From Pseudoduganella namucuonensis (GTDB lineage: Bacteria; Pseudomonadota; Gammaproteobacteria; Burkholderiales; Burkholderiaceae_D): a DNA stretch of 64,000 nt. The stretch is taken from assembly GCF_900116645.1 (NCBI RefSeq), contig NZ_FPBO01000016.1, positions 62,001-126,000 on the forward strand, written 5' to 3'. A model generated the notes under the pieces. That model saw nothing but the letters and a program-made list of their open reading frames with translations. It did not search any database and had not been told where the DNA came from. Below are positions 16,219 through 23,060 of this stretch, piece by piece (the first letter of the stretch is position 1; every line of letters starts with the position of its first letter). Made by a program: the position numbers and the translations under genes.

Positions 16219-17154
16219 ATGCTGCAAACGCCACTGACGATACAACGCCTGTATGACGATAATCGTGAAAGTTTGCAGCTGGGATGGTTCGCCGGTTTTC
16301 CGGGCGGCGAGCGGCTGATCTCGGGCGACGTGGCCTCGGCCGCCGACCAGGTCGGCCACTTGAACACCATCCACCCGGGCCGGATCCAGGTCTTCGGGCA
16401 CCAGGAAATCAACTACTACCAGCGCCTGAAATCGCTCACGCGCGCCCACGTGATCGGCGAGCTGATCGCGGGCGGACCGCCGGCGCTGATCATCGCGCAG
16501 GGCCTGGAGACGCCGCCGGACATCCTGGCGATCTGCGACGAGAAGAACATCCCGCTGTTTTCCACGCCGCTGCCGGCCGCGCAGGTGATCGATTTCCTGC
16601 GCGTGTACCTGTCCAAGAAGCTGGCGCAACGCATCATCATGCACGGCGTGTTCATGGACGTGCTGGGTGTGGGCGTGCTGATCACCGGCGACTCGGGCCT
16701 GGGCAAGAGCGAGCTGGGCCTGGAGTTGATTTCGCGCTCGCACGGCCTGGTGGCGGACGACGCGGTGGAATTCGCGCGCATCGCGCCGAACATGATCGAG
16801 GGCCGCTGCCCCGCCCTGCTGCAAAACCTGCTGGAGGTGCGCGGGTTGGGGCTGCTGGACATCAAGGCCATCTTCGGCGAGACCGCCGTGCGGCGCAAGA
16901 TGCGCCTGAAGCTGATCGTGCACCTGGTGCGGCGCTCGGCGCTGGAGGAGGAGGTCGAGCGCCTGCCCTTCCACTTCCCCACCGAGGACGTGCTGGGCCT
17001 GCCGGTGCGCAAGGTGGTGATCCCGGTGGCGGCCGGCCGCAACATCGCGGTGCTGCTGGAGGCCGCGGTGCGCAACACCATCCTTCAACTGCGCGGCATC
17101 GACACGCTGCAGGAATTCATGGAACGGCAGCGCCAAGCCATGAGTGGGGATTGA
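16219..17154 (+). CDS. hprK: HPr kinase/phosphorylase
   Basis: HprK phosphorylates and dephosphorylates a serine of HPr, the regulatory branch of the incomplete PTS found in many proteobacteria. The 311-residue protein has an N-terminal MurF-like domain, the Walker A loop GDSGLGKSE (about residues 157-165), and the HprK signature CPALLQNLLEVRGLGLLDIK. The C-terminus reads RQRQAMSGD. The last nine codons and the stop are repeated at 17237-17266 with only synonymous differences, which points to a past recombination or insertion at the 3' end. The protein looks intact and full length. Confidence 0.95.
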   Translation: MLQTPLTIQRLYDDNRESLQLGWFAGFPGGERLISGDVASAADQVGHLNTIHPGRIQVFGHQEINYYQRLKSLTRAHVIGELIAGGPPALIIAQGLETPPDILAICDEKNIPLFSTPLPAAQVIDFLRVYLSKKLAQRIIMHGVFMDVLGVGVLITGDSGLGKSELGLELISRSHGLVADDAVEFARIAPNMIEGRCPALLQNLLEVRGLGLLDIKAIFGETAVRRKMRLKLIVHLVRRSALEEEVERLPFHFPTEDVLGLPVRKVVIPVAAGRNIAVLLEAAVRNTILQLRGIDTLQEFMERQRQAMSGD

Positions 17155-17266
17155 ATCGCTGCCTAAGGAAATGCGCCTTGCAAGGCGCATCCGTTCCGCA
17201 GGCGCGGAGCTGCGCTCCACGAATTCCCTGCTACACCGTCAGCGCCAAGCAATGAGTGGCGATTAA
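17125..17266 (+). repeat. Synonymous duplicate of the hprK 3' end
   Basis: The 30 bases 17125-17154 (the last nine codons plus the stop of hprK) recur at 17237-17266 with four differences. Both encode RQRQAMSGD followed by a stop, and all differences are synonymous (including TGA versus TAA). The 82-bp interval contains a perfect 20-bp palindrome at 17171-17190 and a GGAGC/GCTCC hairpin. The downstream copy has no upstream coding context and appears to be a relic. Confidence 0.8.
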
Positions 17267-17329
17267 GCGGCCCCCGGCCGCGATGGTGCGCCGCAACCAT
17301 GCCGCAAGGTCTTGGGGTATTATCCACCT

Positions 17330-18193
17330 ATGCGAATAGTGCTCATTACCGGTATATCCGGCTCCGGAAAATCCGTCGCCCTGAACGTCCTCGAGGACAC
17401 AGGCTACTATTGCGTGGACAACCTGCCGCCCGCGCTGCTATCCCATCTCGTAACGCAGCTGACGGACGAGGGCGCGCAAGCGCTGGCCGTCGCGGTGGAC
17501 GCGCGCAGCGCCGAGTCGCTGGGGAGCCTGCCGGGCGCGGTGCACCAGCTGCGCGAACAGGGACACGACGTGAAGATCATGTTCCTGACCGCGAACACCC
17601 ATTCCCTGGTGGCGCGCTTCTCGGAAACGCGCCGCAGCCATCCGCTGTCGCACGAACTGAAACCGGGCCAGAACCCGGCCGCGCGCCGCACGCTGATCGA
17701 GTGCATCTCGGAGGAGCGCGAGCGCCTGTCCGCCATCGAGCAACTGGGCCACGTGATCGACACCTCCGAACTCAGCGCCAACAAGCTGCGCGCCTGGGTC
17801 AAGGACCTGGTGCAAAGCGAGAACGCGCCGCTGACGCTGTTCTTCGAATCGTTCGCCTTCAAGCTGGGCGTGCCGCTGGATGCGGATTTCGTGTTCGACG
17901 TGCGCGCGGTGCCGAACCCGTATTACGACCTGGCGCTGCGCCCGCTGAACGGCCGCGACGCGCCGGTGATCGCCTTCCTCGACGCGCAGCCCAGCGCCGA
18001 GGAGATGTTCAAGGACATCCGCGACTTCATCGCCAAGTGGCTGCCGTCGTTCAAGACGGACAACCGCAGCTACCTGACGGTGGCGGTGGGCTGCACCGGC
18101 GGCCAGCACCGCTCGGTGTACATGGCCGAACGCCTGGCACGCCATTTCCACCAGAGCGAACGCGTGGTGCTGCGCCACCGCGAACAGTCCTGA
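17330..18193 (+). CDS. rapZ: RNase adapter RapZ
   Basis: RapZ is a P-loop nucleotide-binding protein; in E. coli it binds the small RNA GlmZ and directs RNase E to it, sensing glucosamine-6-phosphate. The 287-residue protein starts MRIVLITGISGSGKS, with the Walker A loop at residues 8-15. It also has the conserved YYCVDNLPP block and the C-terminal GCTGGQHRSVY motif near residue 248. The start at 17330 is favoured by family comparison over an ATG 18 bp upstream. It closes the ptsN-hprK-rapZ group and is separated from the convergent VOC gene by only 7 bp. Confidence 0.94.
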   Translation: MRIVLITGISGSGKSVALNVLEDTGYYCVDNLPPALLSHLVTQLTDEGAQALAVAVDARSAESLGSLPGAVHQLREQGHDVKIMFLTANTHSLVARFSETRRSHPLSHELKPGQNPAARRTLIECISEERERLSAIEQLGHVIDTSELSANKLRAWVKDLVQSENAPLTLFFESFAFKLGVPLDADFVFDVRAVPNPYYDLALRPLNGRDAPVIAFLDAQPSAEEMFKDIRDFIAKWLPSFKTDNRSYLTVAVGCTGGQHRSVYMAERLARHFHQSERVVLRHREQS

Positions 18194-18200
18194 AGACCGT

Positions 18201-18575
18201 TCAGCGGCTCCAGTGCACGACCTCGATGCTGTGCGCGTCGGGGTCCTGGATCATCAAGCCGTAGTAGGCGTCGTTGATGTCGGGCCGCGGGCCCGGCTCG
18301 CGCAGCTTGCCGGCGCCCCTGGCCATCGCCGCCTCGTAGAACGCGCACGCGGCCTCGCGCGACGGCGCGGTGAAGGCGATATGCGCGCGGCTGCCCGCCA
18401 GCACGGCGTCCTGTGGCGCCGGATAGAGCGCGAAACTCCACCGCCCGTCCGCGCCGTAAATGGATTGCGACACGTCGCCGTGCTGCAGCGTATAGCCCAG
18501 GGTGGCCAGGCAGGCGGTGTAGAACCCGGTGGAGCGCGCCAGGTCGCGCGTGCCGATGGATGCGTGATCGATCAT
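18201..18575 (-). CDS. VOC family (glyoxalase-like) protein
   Basis: A 124-residue single-domain vicinal oxygen chelate protein. It begins MIDHASIGTRDLARSTGFYTACL, the typical first beta-alpha-beta unit with the metal-ligand histidine, and ends with the second unit MIQDPDAHSIEVVHW, where the glutamate is the usual ligand. This fold includes glyoxalases, dioxygenases and fosfomycin-resistance enzymes; nothing here identifies the substrate. I chose the ATG at 18575 rather than one 33 bp upstream because family members start at this point. It is a single gene convergent with rapZ. Confidence 0.85.
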   Translation of the reverse strand: MIDHASIGTRDLARSTGFYTACLATLGYTLQHGDVSQSIYGADGRWSFALYPAPQDAVLAGSRAHIAFTAPSREAACAFYEAAMARGAGKLREPGPRPDINDAYYGLMIQDPDAHSIEVVHWSR

Positions 18576-18661
18576 GATGATGTCCGATGTGGTTGCGTAT
18601 GCCCACATCTTACGGACCGCGCGTGAGACGAATTCCCTGATTGCGGGGCGCGAACGGGAAA

Positions 18662-19123
18662 TTATCCCAAGGGGACCCTGGTCTCGAACTTGGCGCAGTT
18701 CATCGCGAACAGACTCTTGTAGTTGCGCACGTTGTTATTGGACGTGAACACGCGGCGCGTGAACTCGTGGTACGACTCCATCGAGGCCGCCGTCACCACC
18801 AGCATGAAATCGAACTCGCCCGCCACCTCGTAGCAGGCCATCACGTCTTCCTCCGCGCGCATCAGCGATTCGAACATCTTCAGCAGCGCGGTGTTTTGCT
18901 GGTCCAGCACCACCGACACGAAAGCCGTCAGCGGCCTGCCCACGCGCACGCGGTCGACCAGGGCCACGTCCTTGATCAGGATGCCGCTGGCGCGCAGCTG
19001 CGCGATGCGGCGCTGGCAGGTGGCGACCGAGGCGTGCACCATGCCGGCCAGCGTGCGCAGGGGCACGCCGGCGTCGTCCTGCAGGATGTTCAGGATCTGC
19101 GTGTCGAGGCGGTCCAGCTCCAT
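18662..19123 (-). CDS. Lrp/AsnC family transcriptional regulator
   Basis: A 153-residue feast/famine regulator. The N-terminal helix-turn-helix (LDRLDTQILNILQDDAGVPLRTLAGMV and CQRRIAQLRASGIL, about residues 3-50) is followed by the ligand-binding RAM domain (about 65-145), including the EVAGEFDFMLVV strand that resembles the family-typical G-x-x-D-F region. Its gene begins 3 bp after the stop of an enoyl-CoA hydratase family gene on the same strand, so the two are co-transcribed. It may regulate amino-acid or acyl-CoA catabolism; the ligand is unknown. Confidence 0.9.
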   Translation of the reverse strand: MELDRLDTQILNILQDDAGVPLRTLAGMVHASVATCQRRIAQLRASGILIKDVALVDRVRVGRPLTAFVSVVLDQQNTALLKMFESLMRAEEDVMACYEVAGEFDFMLVVTAASMESYHEFTRRVFTSNNNVRNYKSLFAMNCAKFETRVPLG

Positions 19124-19126
19124 CGC

Positions 19127-20212
19127 TTACGACAGGTGGCGCAGCGGATGGGCGTAATCCGGCCACACGGGACGGAAGAAGCGCGCCACCATGTCGTCCG
19201 TGACCTGGTCCAGCGAGGCCGGCGACCATCGCGGCGCGTTGTCCTTGTCCACCACCAGCGCGCGCACGCCCTCCAGCACCTCGCCGTGTTCGAAGTTGTG
19301 GCGCACCACGGTGCGTTCCATGCGCAGGCAGTCCGCCACGTCCAGCGAGGCGCCGCGCTTCAGCAACTCCAGCGTCACGCACATCATCAGCGGCGAACGT
19401 CCCCGCATCGCCTGCAAAACCTTTTGCGCGAAGGCGCCGGCGTCGCCGGCCAGGGAGGCCACCATGGCCGGCACGCTGTCCGCGCCGAAGTGGCGGTCGA
19501 TGACGTCGCGCTGCGCCTCCAGCTCGCTGGCGCCCGCCGCCGCGCGGAACGGCGCGGCGAAGGCGGCGACGGCCTCGCGCAGTCGCGCGCCCGGCGTGGC
19601 GTCCAGCAGCGCCGCCAGCGCGGGCAGCTCGGCCGACGGCACGTAGTGGTCGGCCAGGCCCACGTGGAGCGCGTCGGCCGCGCCGATGGTCAAGCCGGTC
19701 ACGCCGAGGTAGCGCCCCAACTGGCCGGGCGCGCGCGACAGGAAATGGCTGCCGCCCACGTCCGGGAACAGGCCGATGTTCACTTCCGGCATCGCCATCC
19801 TGGTGCGCTCGGTGACGATGCGCACGCCGCAGCCGGGGCCGCCCTGCGCGACGCCCATGCCGCCGCCCATCACCACGCCATCCATCAGCGCCACGTAGGG
19901 TTTCGGGTAGTGGTGGATCAGGTGGTTGAGCGCGTATTCCTCGGTGAAGAAGTCCTCCAGCAGCGCGCTGCCGCCGGTGGGCGCGGCGCGGCCGGCGTCG
20001 TGGAAGAAGCGGATGTCGCCGCCGGCGCACAGCGCCTTGGCGCTGCTGCTGCGCAGCACCACGGCCGCCACGCGGCCGTCGTCGCGCCAGGCCAGCAGCG
20101 CGGCGGTGAGCGCGCGCACCATCTCCAGCGACAGGGAATTAAGCGCCTTGGGACGGTCCAGCGTGATGAAGCCGGTGCCGTTGCCGATGCTGGTGACGAC
20201 GTGTTCGCTCAT
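19127..20212 (-). CDS. Enoyl-CoA hydratase/isomerase family, 3-hydroxyisobutyryl-CoA hydrolase type
   Basis: A 361-residue crotonase-fold enzyme. The length and the motifs CAGGDIRFF, DGVVMGGGMGVAQGG, MPEVNIGLFPDVGGSHFLSR and HLIHHYPKP are typical of 3-hydroxyisobutyryl-CoA hydrolase, a valine catabolism enzyme, rather than of shorter enoyl-CoA hydratases. The glutamate and aspartate in PEVNIGLFPDVG correspond to the catalytic pair of that group. The start MSEHVVTSIG at 20212 is the natural one; the frame remains open far upstream only by chance. It is directly followed by an Lrp/AsnC-type regulator gene, which suggests amino-acid-responsive control. Confidence 0.88.
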   Translation of the reverse strand: MSEHVVTSIGNGTGFITLDRPKALNSLSLEMVRALTAALLAWRDDGRVAAVVLRSSSAKALCAGGDIRFFHDAGRAAPTGGSALLEDFFTEEYALNHLIHHYPKPYVALMDGVVMGGGMGVAQGGPGCGVRIVTERTRMAMPEVNIGLFPDVGGSHFLSRAPGQLGRYLGVTGLTIGAADALHVGLADHYVPSAELPALAALLDATPGARLREAVAAFAAPFRAAAGASELEAQRDVIDRHFGADSVPAMVASLAGDAGAFAQKVLQAMRGRSPLMMCVTLELLKRGASLDVADCLRMERTVVRHNFEHGEVLEGVRALVVDKDNAPRWSPASLDQVTDDMVARFFRPVWPDYAHPLRHLS

Positions 20213-20284
20213 TGGTGGGGTGTCCCTCGTGTTGTATGCGTGTTGGATGCGATCTTGGACGCATATCATACCGTGGGGACCATG

Positions 20285-20307
20285 AAAAAAGGAGCGCCGC
20301 GCGCCCC
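20285..20307 (-). terminator. Intrinsic terminator after the PEP-CTERM gene
   Basis: A 7-bp stem with one G-T pair (arms 20291-20297 and 20301-20307) is followed on the minus strand by six T. It lies 6 bp after the stop codon of the PEP-CTERM gene and would end the phoX/PEP-CTERM transcript. Confidence 0.6.
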
Positions 20308-20313
20308 CCCGCC

Positions 20314-20886
20314 TTATCCGCGGCGGCGCTTGTACGCCATCACGGCCAGGCCCGACAGCATCAGCGCGATGGTCGCCGGTTCCGGCACCGAGGTCGTGAT
20401 CGAGAACGCGTCGCCCGCGCGCAGGCCCTGGGTCGACAGCAGCCAGTCGGCCGCGCCGCCGGCCGCCAGTGGATTGCCGAAGTGGAATTCGGCCCACTCG
20501 GGCGCGCTGAAATCGACGCTGGCCCGGTTGGCGCTGAACGCGGTGCCGCCGAGGACGCCGAAGGTCGGCGTCACGCTGCCGGCGCCGGCGAAGGCGATGC
20601 CGTCCAGCGTGAAGTTGAAGCGATCGAAACCGTGGCCGCTGAGGTTGCGCACGATGGCGTTCAGGCTCAGGTAGGGCAGCAGCAGGTCGTCGTCCTCGAC
20701 GACGAAGTCGAGCCGGGTCTGGGAAAAGCTGGCCAGGTCCAGGTCGAACGACACCAGCGAGGCGCCGCTGTAGTCGGCGACGACGTTGGAGGCGGGGCCG
20801 GTGGAGCTGGTGAGCACGGCCGCGTTGGCGGCGCCGGAAATGGCCAGCGCGCCCAGCAGGGAGATCAATGGTTTGACGATGTTCAT
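20314..20886 (-). CDS. PEP-CTERM sorting domain protein
   Basis: A 190-residue exported protein. It has a Sec signal peptide (MNIVKPLISLLGALAISGAANA) and a C-terminal sorting tail: VPEPATIALMLSGLAVMAYKRRR, that is the PEP motif, a transmembrane helix and a basic end. Exosortase removes this tail during transfer to the surface or to exopolysaccharide. The middle region (about 23-165) is rich in Ser, Asp, Phe and Leu and I do not recognise a domain there. It starts 39 bp after the stop of phoX on the same strand and is followed by a terminator, so it is probably expressed with phoX under phosphate control. No exosortase gene lies in this window. Confidence 0.88.
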   Translation of the reverse strand: MNIVKPLISLLGALAISGAANAAVLTSSTGPASNVVADYSGASLVSFDLDLASFSQTRLDFVVEDDDLLLPYLSLNAIVRNLSGHGFDRFNFTLDGIAFAGAGSVTPTFGVLGGTAFSANRASVDFSAPEWAEFHFGNPLAAGGAADWLLSTQGLRAGDAFSITTSVPEPATIALMLSGLAVMAYKRRRG

Positions 20887-20925
20887 GGTGGTTTGCCTTG
20901 TCGGGGATCGGAGTCTGGCGGAGCG

Positions 20926-22428
20926 TTACAGCGGGCCTTGCGCCCAGGGCCCGGAAATGGCGAAGGTCACGCCCGGGGTCTGGATGTTGACGAACAGGTA
21001 GCGGCCGGTCGGATCGAAGCAGGCGCCGGCGAACTCGTTGCCGCGGTGGTCGCCTTGCAGGCTGGCCAGCTTGCCCGCGCCGTTCAGCTGGGCCGACGTC
21101 AGCACGATGTTGTTCTTGGCGAAGATGTAGGCGTCGCCCTGCCCCGTCACGCCCATCAGGCGCTGGCCGAAGCCGAAGGAGTCGGTGGCGGCGGTGGAGG
21201 CGTCCTCGCAGATCAGGATGGCGTTGCGCGGGCTGACCGTCAGGTTGTCGCCCATGTTGCCGATCACCATGTTGGGGCTGGAGTAGATGCAGCGCAGCAC
21301 CTGCGTCGCCAGGTCCAGTTCCCAGATCGTGCCGCGCGAAATGGCGCCGCCGGCGGTGTCCATCACGAACATCTTGCCCTGGGCGTACCAGATGCCCTCG
21401 CCGCGGTTCATGCGCAGGCCGCCCTGGGTCCAGCCCTGGACGAAGGGACCGGCGGCGCCGCTGATGGCGATGCCGGTGGGGCCGGTGGCGTTGCCGCGGT
21501 TCTGGTCGGGATTGGCGATATTGACCCACTCCAGCTCGTAGGTCGCGTTCACCAGGGCCGTGGCCAGGTTGGCGTTGGCCACGCCCTTGACCTTGGCCAT
21601 CTGCAGCACGCCGCCCTGGGCCAGCGAGCCGGGAGCGCCGGTGGCGATGTGCGGCACGTAGCGGTAGAAGCCGGACTTGCCCGAGCTGTCCTCGGTCTCG
21701 TAGACGATGCCGGTGGCGGGGTCGACGGCCGCCGCCTCGTGCGCGAAACGTCCCATGCCGATGATGGGCAGGCCGGTGGTCTGGGCCGGGTCGGCGGTCA
21801 CTTCGAACACATAGCCGTGCTTCTTGCCGGCCGCGGTGACCGCGTCCGAGCCCACCTCCTCGCACGTCAGCCAGGTGCCCCACGGCGTGATGCCGCCGGC
21901 GCAGTTGGTCTGGGTGCCGCCCAGGCTCGGCGTCACGCTGACCCAGTTGCCATCGCGGAACAACAGGTTGGTGGTGCCGCCGCCGGATTTGTTGCTCGAC
22001 GACCCGCTGACGTTGCCGCCGTCGTAGACGCCGGGCGCGTTGATGAAGTTGGCCGACGAGACGGCGCCGACTTCGTGGTTGCGCACCAGCACCAGTTCGG
22101 TGCCGCGGCCCACCTTGCGCGACACGATCACGCCCATGCCGTCGTGGCCCGCGGGACAAGGCAAGCCGTTGGTCATGGGGTCGCCGCGCCAGCCGAAGCT
22201 CTTGTAGCTGAAACCCGGCGGCAGTTGCAGCAGCGGCAGGCCGGTGGTCATGTCCTTGACCGGCGCGATCGGCCCGTACGGGCTGGCGATCAGCGTGGTG
22301 GCGCCGTTGGCGGCCGCCGCCTCGCGCGATTGCAGCGCCGTGAAGGCGCCGACGAACGGCAGGACGGACGCGCCCGCCAGGCCCTTGAGCAAATTGCGCC
22401 GGGACGCGGAAGTATCGTTGTTGTTCAT
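20926..22428 (-). CDS. phoX: PhoX-type alkaline phosphatase (DUF839), Tat-exported
   Basis: A 500-residue periplasmic or secreted phosphatase of the PhoX/DUF839 family, which uses calcium and iron to release phosphate from organic esters. The N-terminus carries the twin-arginine motif SRRNLLKG (about residues 9-16) and a hydrophobic stretch ending in AAAA. Family blocks include SYKSFGWRGDPMTNG, VLVRNHEVG, GGITPWGTWLTCEE and GRFAHEAAAVDP. The start at 22428 has an AGGG ribosome-binding site. A Pho box lies 98 bp upstream. The PEP-CTERM gene follows after 39 bp. The symbol is used for the family; orthology to a characterised PhoX was not tested. Confidence 0.88.
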   Translation of the reverse strand: MNNNDTSASRRNLLKGLAGASVLPFVGAFTALQSREAAAANGATTLIASPYGPIAPVKDMTTGLPLLQLPPGFSYKSFGWRGDPMTNGLPCPAGHDGMGVIVSRKVGRGTELVLVRNHEVGAVSSANFINAPGVYDGGNVSGSSSNKSGGGTTNLLFRDGNWVSVTPSLGGTQTNCAGGITPWGTWLTCEEVGSDAVTAAGKKHGYVFEVTADPAQTTGLPIIGMGRFAHEAAAVDPATGIVYETEDSSGKSGFYRYVPHIATGAPGSLAQGGVLQMAKVKGVANANLATALVNATYELEWVNIANPDQNRGNATGPTGIAISGAAGPFVQGWTQGGLRMNRGEGIWYAQGKMFVMDTAGGAISRGTIWELDLATQVLRCIYSSPNMVIGNMGDNLTVSPRNAILICEDASTAATDSFGFGQRLMGVTGQGDAYIFAKNNIVLTSAQLNGAGKLASLQGDHRGNEFAGACFDPTGRYLFVNIQTPGVTFAISGPWAQGPL

Positions 22429-22525
22429 GCTGACCCTTATTCAAAAAACGGATGAAGTGCCGGCACGCCGGCGCCAATGTTGCTGCTTGAATAAGTGCAT
22501 TAAAACAAACAAAAACTACAGGGGG

Positions 22526-22543
22526 ATGACAACCATATGACAA
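22526..22543 (-). promoter_or_regulatory. Pho box in front of phoX
   Basis: On the minus strand two identical TTGTCAT heptamers (22543-22537 and 22532-22526) are separated by 4 bases. This is the layout of the PhoB-binding Pho box (CTGTCAT-N4-CTGTCAT), with one change per half-site. It lies upstream of the phosphatase gene phoX, as expected for phosphate-starvation control. Confidence 0.75.
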
Positions 22544-22576
22544 GTCACTTGCGGGGGAGCCGAATCGCGCGGGCGC

Positions 22577-22603
22577 AAAAAAGGGCGCCAGATGCGCCCT
22601 TTT
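22577..22603 (-). terminator. Intrinsic terminator after hpf
   Basis: A 10-bp perfect stem (arms 22579-22588 and 22594-22603) with a 5-base loop lies about 20 bp after the hpf stop codon. On the minus strand a run of six T (22582-22577) covers the end of the stem and the bases just after it. It ends the lpt-rpoN-hpf transcript just before the phoX promoter region. Confidence 0.85.
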
Positions 22604-22623
22604 CAGTCGTGCCCGGGACCGTC

Positions 22624-22980
22624 CTAAGCGGTGGGGGCAGGCTCGTAGTTGTCAGGAATGTGCTTGATGGCGTCGTGGCCATGCTCCTGGACTTTCGATT
22701 TGTATTTCATGACTTGGCGATCCAGCTTGTCGATCAGCGTATCGATGGCAGCGTACAGGTCTTGCGACAGGCTTTCCACGTACACGGTCTTGCCGGACAT
22801 GCGTAGGTTGATCTCCGCTTTCTGCCTTTTTTCTTTCTCGGTGAGGTTATCTACGGTCAGGATGACAGCAATATCAATAACTTGATCGAAGTGGCGCTTT
22901 ACCCGCTCCAGTTTGTTCTGTACGTATTCACGAATGGCCGGGGTCACTTCGAGATGATGTCCACTGATGGTGAGATTCAT
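22624..22980 (-). CDS. hpf: Ribosome hibernation-promoting factor
   Basis: A 118-residue HPF/YfiA-type protein that binds the 30S subunit and helps form inactive ribosome dimers in stationary phase. MNLTISGHHLEVTPAIREYVQNKLERVKRHF is the conserved beta-alpha start, and the KAEINLRMSGKTVYVESLSQDLYAAID segment is typical. I chose the ATG at 22980, which has an AGGAG ribosome-binding site; a GTG two codons upstream is less likely. It follows rpoN after 80 bp, the standard order, but ptsN, which usually comes next, is absent here. Confidence 0.93.
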   Translation of the reverse strand: MNLTISGHHLEVTPAIREYVQNKLERVKRHFDQVIDIAVILTVDNLTEKEKRQKAEINLRMSGKTVYVESLSQDLYAAIDTLIDKLDRQVMKYKSKVQEHGHDAIKHIPDNYEPAPTA

Positions 22981-23060
22981 ACACACTCCTAAAGATGAGG
23001 GTTCGTACGCCGTCCGGAGAGGAACTCGCTGGCTGGGGGCGCATGGGAACCCAAGTAAAA

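Noticed and set aside
17219..18640. The shared 12-mer ACGAATTCCCTG at 17219-17230 and 18629-18640 as recombination ends
   Set aside because: The match is short, has no extended similarity around it and is easily due to chance in 1.4 kb.
19127..22543. A single 1138-codon minus-strand frame through the hydratase, PEP-CTERM and phoX genes
   Set aside because: Only the first-mentioned 361-codon part is protein-like. The upstream part is another frame of phoX and of the PEP-CTERM gene.
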